Assembly (NCBI GenBank): GCA_023137005.1
Contig: JAGLQE010000363.1
Span: forward strand, 1-5,533
Direction of reading: 5' to 3'
DNA from: Thermoplasmata archaeon
GTDB lineage: Archaea; Thermoplasmatota; Thermoplasmata; SG8-5; JAGLSY01
DNA length: 5,533 nucleotides
In this document: one piece after another, positions 1 to 5,533 of the stretch
Numbering within the stretch: the stretch's first letter is position 1
How the letters are laid out: every line of letters begins with the position of its first letter
Notes under the pieces: model-generated
The model's input: only the letters and a program-made list of their open reading frames with translations
What the model was told of the DNA's origin: nothing
Database searches by the model: none
Program-made: the position numbers and the translations under genes

Positions 1-2961
1 AATTACTATGCATCCGGATTCTCTGTGGATTGTGTTATAAGAGATTCCGCCGCTGGAATCGTATATTCTTCCACCTACAATGTAAACAGCACCATGAATC
101 CAGGTGACGAGCTCAATATCACATTCCCTTCATGGGTCGTTCCTACTGAAGACGATTACTCTATCGAAGTCATAACCAATTATTCCATTGACGAGAGCAA
201 TATCAATGATGGTATAGACATCGACATAACCATAGATGACATACATGATGTTGGAGTTATTTCCATATCTCCATTGGTTGATGGGGACATTTATACACTG
301 GGCGTCTACCCCATAGAACTGAGAGTGCAAAACTTCGGAAACATAAATCAAAGTGCCTCGGCATTTGATATATATTGCCAGATCATTAACTCAGATGGTA
401 TTGCAGTTTACAATGAGGTCTTTGCATCCCCCGAACTTCTGGGACCTGGTGAATATCTAGATATTACCTTCCCCTCATGGAATGCGATCATTGAAGACAC
501 ATACCTGATAAATGCCTTCACAGCACTTTCAACTGATGAATATAATATGAATAACGCGACTGCCATATCAGTAATGATCGATGATATACATGATGTATCC
601 GTGACCTCTATCAATTCCCATTCTGATGGGGAAATGTACCCCACAGGAACCCACATGGTGACTGCAACAATCAGTAATATGGGCAATGTTCCTGTCTCTG
701 ATTTCATAGTATATTGCCAGATAATAGATCCAATGGGAACACAGGTGTATTACTGTGAGAGTGGCATTCCTGGTGGTTTATTACCAGGTGACAGTATAGA
801 TACATTCTTTACTCCATATTGGGAAGCGTTGGTGGAAGATGATCATACAATAATCGTTAGCACAATGCTTGTAGGAGATGAGCAGGTATCCAATGATGCA
901 TATTCTGTGGATATTTCTATAATGAATATATATGACATAGGAGTTACTGCAATTAATTCGCTTTTGAATGGTGCAGTATATCCTACAGGTTCGTATCAGA
1001 TCAATGTTACAGTGGAGAACTTCGGCAATGTGCCCATCTCAGGATTTGAGGAGATATATCTGACTATTTACGATTCCTCGTTCATGGAGGTTCACACAGC
1101 TATTACCATGGTAGGAGAAGGACTTCTTCCAGGAGAAGCTAAGGAAATCACAATCAGTGACTGGAATGTAAACATAGAGGACGTTTACACGCTCTACGCG
1201 ACTACCATACTAGCTAATGATGAGAACAATATGAACAATGATACCACGATATCCATTGAGATAGATGAACCATATGATGCTTCATTGATCTCTATTGATA
1301 CATTTACAGATGGCGGAACCTACACGCGGGGAACATACACTCTGAATGCAACTGTAAGCAATACTGGTACTATTGACATCAGCGATTTAGACGTGGAATG
1401 CACCATCTGGGATTCAAGTGGTGTAATGGTTTTCAATGACCTGCAGGTAATACCATTCATGCAGTCAAATGATGTGATAGTGGTCAGTTTCAGTCCAGAT
1501 TGGTTTGCAGGAATTGAAGACACCTACACTATACTTGTGGAAACACAACTCCCTGGCGACGAGAATGTGGCAAATGATCAATCATTGACCCTGATAGAGA
1601 TCAATGACATATATGATATGAAAGCCATGTCCATAGGTCCATTCATTGATGGGGGGAAGTATTCATCTGGGTCATATACAATAGAAGGAATGGTAATGAA
1701 CAATGGAAACGTTCCTGTGAGTGATTTCAAGGTTCAGCTTATGGTGATGGATTCCAATGATGTTCTTGTCTATTTCTCAGAAGTGACTGTCTCTGTACCG
1801 CTTTTGTCTGGTGACAGCATGCTTATAACATTCACACCGGATTGGACAGTGTCTGGCAATGACACCTACACTATTCAGCTTTCAACAATACTGCAGGGTG
1901 ATGAAGAGCCACTGGATGATAAGACATCGATCAGTGTAGAGATAATGTCTTACCATGACATTGCACTATTGGATTCCTCTCCATTTGAAGATGGGGCCTC
2001 CTATCATACTGGAACATATCCTTTGGAGGCAACTATCAGCAACCTTGGAACATTTACAGAAACGAATATTATAGTAAATTGTACGATCTATGATTCCCTG
2101 AATACAGCAATTTACACTGGCTCTGTAATAGTAGGCAGCCTGACTCCTGGATCCGATACCACAGTGGTTTTCTCACCCTTCTGGAATGCTGGCATTGAAG
2201 GGGATTATGACATCGATATCACAATATATTTGCCCACAGATGAGGATAATACCAATGATCAGATATTGATAGATATTACAATAGATGATGCCCATGATAT
2301 CTGCATAACTGATTCCACTCCATTCATAGATGGTTCAATATATCCGACTGGAATATACATGATAAACACGACAGTTGAGAATATTGGTAGTGTGACAGAA
2401 AGTAATATACCGGTTAATTGTACGATCCGTGATAGTTCGGGTAATATCGTCTATACCAGCGAATATATCATATTAACACTTGATGAAGGAGAAAGCATGG
2501 TCATTACATTCACCCCATCCTGGGATGTTCTTGTGGAAGATGACTATAGCATTTCCATTACTACTCAATTAGCCATAGACGAGAACAATGGCAACGATCA
2601 GATATTGTTGAATGTGATCATAGATGAGAGCCATGATATCTCTGTTATTTCCAGTGCGCCATTTACAGATTTAGGACTGTATCCCATTGGAACATATACT
2701 TTGGATATTGCCATAGAAAATCTAGGCAGTGTTAGTGAATCCGGTATAGAGCTTGCATGTATTATTGTGGACTCGAACAATGATGTAATATTCAGAGCTA
2801 ATACTACGATCAGTAGCATATCTGTCGGAGAGGTCATACCTGTGACCATATCTCCTGACTGGGATGTTCTGGACGATGGCTCTTACACGCTTTTCGTCAT
2901 TGTTGATATGGCAACCGATGATAATCCAGATAATGATTGTCTGACCACCTTGTTCTACATA
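1..2961 (+). repeat. Nine tandem CARDB-like modules (first one partial)
   Basis: Units by nucleotide: 1-240 (partial), 241-585, 586-927, 928-1269, 1270-1608, 1609-1950, 1951-2289, 2290-2628 and 2629-2961, i.e. 111-115 residues each. Each full unit opens with a variant of (I/Y)HD(V/I)xV, then a DGxxYxxGxY turn, a strand ending in (V/I)xNxG (QNFGN, SNMGN, VENFGN, ENIGS), a VxCxIxD-like strand, a LxPGE/GD turn, a TFxPxW strand, a DxYxI strand, and an acidic Asn-rich end such as DENNMNND. The Trp falls at residues 45, 160, 274, 388, 501, 615, 728, 841 and 954. The NxG, PG-E/GD and terminal N-N-D features match the CARDB family, a seven-stranded bacterial/archaeal adhesion-related fold. The assignment is from motif pattern only; a related Ig-like/FN3-like family is the alternative. 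The units have diverged well at the nucleotide level, so this array is older than the PKD duplication downstream. Confidence 0.8.
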
Positions 2962-5533
2962 GATGCGACACCGCCAATTGCAGACGCAGGCCAGGATGAC
3001 TGGACATATGAAGATGATATTTACTACTTCAATGGAACTGGATCATTCGATGTTCAGGGAATTGTCAATTATACCTGGGATTTCGGAGATGGGAGCTTTG
3101 GATATGGGCCAATACCATCTCATTCATACACACTTCAGGACAACTATACAGTTACATTGGCAGTGACTGATGATATGGGTAATAGTGATGTCGATACTTT
3201 GAATATTAGTGTTCTCAACAAGCCTCCTGTTGCTGACGCCGGAGATGATCAAACAGTGAGCGAGGGAACAACTGTGATATTCGATGGCTCCAATACATCT
3301 GACACATTATCTGACATTCCAACACTGGTTTATACATGGTGGTTCGGAGACGGCTCGACAGGCACAGGGATCTCTCCATCCCATGTCTACTCCTCACCAG
3401 GGACATATATGGTCACTGTGCTGGTCCAAGATGATGATGGAGATAGTGATCTTGCATATCTTAACATAACTGTGATAGATGCTCCGCCTGTTTCGGTCAT
3501 AGGCGGACCATATTCGGGTATAGAGGGTGAGTTGATAGAATTCAATGCCAGCTCTTCTACAGAGCCAGGCGATAATATTGTACTTTACGAGTGGGACTGG
3601 GACAATGATGGCATATACGACGAAGCTTCAGCAAGTCCCAGCGCATATAATAGCTGGTTCACCCCTGGAACATACACTATTTGGTTAAGGGTTACAGATG
3701 AGGACGGTTCGAATAGTACGGCAATGGCAGATGTTATTGTGAGTGATGCTGCACCTGTTGCAATATTGAACGGCTCTTATAGTGGGGATGAGGGGACAAC
3801 TATCGCTTTCGATGCTGGTGATTCAACAGAGCCTGGTGATGATATAGTACTCTATCAATGGGACTGGGACGATGATGGAGTATACGACTATACTTCATCC
3901 ACGCCAACAGCATCACATACATGGTACACTGCAGGTGCATGTACCATTAATCTGATGGTCACTGACATAGATGGTTCCACCGGCACTACCTCCACACTTG
4001 TTAATGTCAATGATATAGCACCCATTGCAATACTTGACAGCAATATATACAATGAGAATGAAGGCACTTACATCATATTCGATGCAAGTGATTCCAGTGA
4101 ACCGGGTGATGGCATTGTTCTCTATGAGTGGGATTGGGACAATGATGGAATATATGATGAAGCATCGGGCATTGCCATATCCACTCATACATGGTATTCT
4201 CCTGGCATCTATACAATATCTTTAAGAGTGACTGATGAAGATGGCTCCATGCACAGCACTGGAGCTAATGTGATCATAGCGGATGTAGCACCCTCTGCAA
4301 ATCCAAGTGGACCATATAATGGGGATGAGGGGAGTGCTATAATATTTGATGCTTCGGCATCTACAGAGCCTGGGGACGATATAGTTCTCTACGAGTGGGA
4401 CTGGAACAATGATGGAATATATGATCACACATCATCTACACCAACATCTACATACACATGGTACAAAGCGGCTTCTCAGTCCATACGTCTGAGAGTCACC
4501 GATGAGGACGGTTCACAAAGTATCATGACAGCCACAGTCAATATACTGGACATTGCTCCTATTGCAATAGCTAGCGGGCCTTACCTGGGTGAAGAAGGCA
4601 AGACAGTGGCCTTCAATGCTGGGGCATCAACAGAACCTGGCAATGACATAGTCCTTTACGAGTGGGACTGGGACAATGATGGAATATATGATTCGGTCTC
4701 TGCCTCACCGACAGCGACACATTCCTGGGATAATGCTGGAATTCATACGATTCGTTTAAAAGTAACAGATGAAGATGGATCTTCCCATGTTGCCATAACC
4801 GATGTGGATATTGCGGATATCGCTCCAGAGGCTATAGTAAGTGGCATGCCATCCGGAGATGAGGGGGCCACTGTATTATTCGATGCAAGTGATTCCAGAG
4901 AACCGGGTGATGATATCATTCTCTATGAGTGGGATTGGGACAATGACGGTGTATATGACGAAGCATCGGGCATTGCCACATCCGCTCATACATGGTATTC
5001 TCCTGGCATCTATACAATATCTTTAAGGGTGACTGATGAAGATGGCTCCATGCACAGCACTGGAGCTAATGTGATCATAGCGGATGTAGCACCCTCTGCA
5101 AATCCAAGCGGACCATATAATGGGGATGAGGGAAGCGCCATAATATTTGATGCTTCGGCATCTATAGAACCCGGAGACAATATTGTTCTCTACGAGTGGG
5201 ACTGGAACAATGACGGAGTGTATGATCACACATCATCTACACCAACATCTACATACACATGGTACAAAGCGGCTTCTCACTCCATACGTCTGAGAGTCAC
5301 CGATGAGGACGGTTCTTCCCATATTAGCACAACTTCTGTGTATATTGAAGATGTGGCTCCGAGGGCCATAATAAATGGAGCATCATCTGTGGATGAAGGA
5401 GTTGCTATGTTCTTTAATGCTAGTGATTCCAGTGAACCGGGTGATGATATCATTCTCTATGAGTGGGATTGGGACAATGATGGTGTATATGACGAGGCAT
5501 TGAACACGCCGGAATCCCTTCATACATGGTATT
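1..5533 (+). CDS. Giant CARDB/PKD-repeat cell-surface protein, internal fragment (both ends outside window)
   Basis: Frame +1 is open for 1844 codons with no stop; both ends run off the window, so the start, ribosome binding site, signal peptide and C-terminal anchor cannot be seen. Residues 1-987 are nine CARDB-like beta-sandwich modules, 988-1160 are two canonical PKD domains, and 1161-1844 are eight PKD domains with an EWDWDNDGxYD core. No catalytic motif, transmembrane segment or coiled coil is visible. The chain is very acidic (about 10 Lys and 15 Arg by hand count, roughly ten times as many Asp+Glu) and has many N-x-S/T sequons, such as N29, N185, N335, N449, N693, N806, N1011 and N1182. 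CARDB (cell-adhesion-related) and PKD modules are known extracellular spacer or adhesion folds in archaeal and bacterial surface proteins. The inferred role is a long surface stalk, adhesin or S-layer-associated protein. A secreted enzyme with a catalytic head upstream or downstream cannot be excluded. The reading frame is near certain; the function is only a class-level call. Confidence 0.95.
2962..3480 (+). repeat. PKD domains 1 and 2 (canonical FGDGS type)
   Basis: PKD1 covers 2962-3219 (residues 988-1073) and PKD2 covers 3220-3480 (residues 1074-1160). Both start with the family's (P)PxADAG motif. PKD1 carries YTWDFGDGS at residues 1024-1032 and PKD2 carries YTWWFGDGS at 1111-1119. Each then has an SHxY strand, a YxVTLxVxD-type strand (NYTVTLAVTDD at 1048-1058, TYMVTVLVQDD at 1135-1145) and a DG/MGxSD turn. 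These are textbook PKD (polycystic kidney disease) beta-sandwich features. In PKD2 the usual Asp before the FGDGS aromatic is Trp (WWFGDGS). The two domains bridge the CARDB array and the divergent PKD array; the change of family happens directly at residue 988 (IDATPPIADAG) without a linker. Confidence 0.92.
4081..4515 (+). repeat. Long direct repeat, copy A (most of PKD5 plus PKD6)
   Basis: This segment codes for residues 1361-1505 and recurs exactly 801 bp (267 codons, three 89-residue domains) downstream at 4882-5316. By hand comparison the copies differ at about 27 of 435 bases and 10 of 145 residues, with no insertion or deletion. The stretch 4228-4307, which crosses the PKD5/PKD6 boundary, is identical over 80 bases. 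Other domains in the array are clearly less similar at the nucleotide level, so this is a recent duplication or conversion rather than general family similarity. Confidence 0.93.
4882..5316 (+). repeat. Long direct repeat, copy B (most of PKD8 plus PKD9)
   Basis: This is the partner of 4081-4515 and codes for residues 1628-1772. Amino acid changes relative to copy A are few and mostly mild (for example V to I, I to V, T to A, T to I, D to N), plus S to R at residue 1633, G to D at 1638 and Q to H at 1760. More than half of the base differences are silent, which fits continued selection on the protein. Its 5' part is closer to PKD10 than to copy A, so the unit is mosaic. Confidence 0.93.
5416..5501 (+). 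repeat. Third partial copy of the PKD5/PKD8-type segment, in PKD10
   Basis: This stretch matches 4882-4967 at an offset of 534 bp (two 89-residue domains), with 6 or so base differences over 86 positions and a perfect 47-base match (5434-5480 against 4900-4946). After the Asp-Glu-Ala that follows the acidic loop, the sequence diverges (LNTPES in place of SGIATS) until the HTWY strand. The domain is cut by the window edge at residue 1844, so whether a copy of the PKD6/PKD9 type follows is unknown. Confidence 0.85.

Larger units (their letters stand above)
3481..5533 (+). repeat. PKD domains 3-10, EWDWDNDGxYD type (last one partial)
   Basis: Units by nucleotide: 3481-3747, 3748-4017, 4018-4287, 4288-4554, 4555-4821, 4822-5088, 5089-5355 and 5356-5533 (partial), i.e. 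89-90 residues each. Each full unit has an AP(x)A start, a GDEG-like turn, an (F)DASxSxEPGD turn, the core LYEWDWDNDGxYD, an HTWY strand, and a final LRVTDEDGS strand and turn (except PKD4, which has LMVTDIDGS). The core replaces FGDGS of PKD1-2 with D-x-D-N-D-G-x-x-D, at residues 1199-1207, 1288-1296, 1378-1386, 1467-1475, 1556-1564, 1645-1653, 1734-1742 and 1823-1831. The third position is Asn rather than Asp in PKD6 (N1469) and PKD9 (N1736). The spacing resembles the first nine positions of an EF-hand or dockerin loop, so calcium binding is plausible but unproven. PKD4 is the most divergent unit (QWDWDDDG, and the only Cys in the PKD region, C1314). The array continues past the window. Confidence 0.92.

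Noticed and set aside
130..2849. Minus-strand ORFs of 67-99 residues inside the CARDB region (130-351, 408-707, 1320-1523, 2598-2849)
   Set aside because: They are short and antisense to a continuous frame with clear repeated domains. No ribosome binding site or recognisable motif supports them.
2941..2990. Possible gene boundary at the CARDB-to-PKD switch
   Set aside because: The frame is continuous through the junction (FYIDATPPIADAG), with no stop, start signal or spacer, so it is a domain boundary within one protein.
2963..3469. Short ORFs 2963-3166 (+), 3215-3406 (-) and 3284-3469 (+)
   Set aside because: All overlap PKD1-2 in other frames, and their translations are low-complexity with no family features.
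4025..5026. Two similar plus-strand frame +2 ORFs (4025-4225 and 4841-5026)
   Set aside because: They are out-of-frame shadows of PKD5 and PKD8 in the duplicated block. The frame +1 product explains the region fully.
4222..5229. Two near-identical 68-residue minus-strand ORFs (4222-4428 and 5023-5229) that look like a duplicated gene family
   Set aside because: They lie antisense to the duplicated PKD segments, exactly 801 bp apart, and inherit their similarity from the coding strand. They have no independent coding evidence.
3481..5533. Regularly spaced similar DNA that could suggest a CRISPR array or tandem non-coding satellite
   Set aside because: The period is 267-270 bp, always a multiple of three, the frame stays open and differences are largely silent or conservative. 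This is protein-domain repetition, not CRISPR.

Overview
The whole window is the inside of one very long protein-coding gene on the + strand. Frame +1 reads from base 1 to base 5533 without a stop codon (1844 complete codons plus one base). Neither the start codon, the stop codon nor any intergenic DNA is visible. The product is an extracellular or cell-surface repeat protein made only of small beta-sandwich modules.

Layout. (1) Bases 1-2961 (residues 1-987) hold nine tandem CARDB-like modules of about 113-115 residues, the first one cut by the window edge. A Trp at the end of a TFxPxW-type strand recurs at a strict 113-115 residue spacing through all nine. (2) Bases 2962-3480 (residues 988-1160) hold two canonical PKD domains with WDFGDGS / WWFGDGS motifs. 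(3) Bases 3481-5533 (residues 1161-1844) hold eight further PKD domains of about 89-90 residues, the last cut by the window edge. These have a different core, EWDWDNDGxYD, resembling an acidic metal-binding loop. Within this array a segment crossing two domains (4081-4515) is repeated exactly 801 bp downstream (4882-5316) at about 94% nucleotide identity. This marks a recent multi-domain duplication or gene conversion.

Organism. GC looks to be in the 40s. Ile is very often ATA, and Arg is mostly AGA/AGG (10 of the 15 Arg codons I count). The protein is extremely acidic, with only about 10 Lys and 15 Arg in 1844 residues. Giant CARDB plus PKD surface proteins with such codon use are common in archaea, for example methanogens and uncultured Thermoplasmatota-type lineages. 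An archaeon is my best guess, but this is inference; some bacteria encode similar proteins.

Function. Nothing enzymatic is visible. The modules probably form a long, stiff, possibly calcium-stabilised stalk for adhesion, S-layer or cell-cell contact. The parts that would settle this (signal peptide, any catalytic or binding head, C-terminal anchor) lie outside the window. I see no RNA genes, mobile elements, CRISPR arrays, promoters or terminators, and no sign of a new multi-gene system. The notable features are the repeat architecture and its recent evolution.
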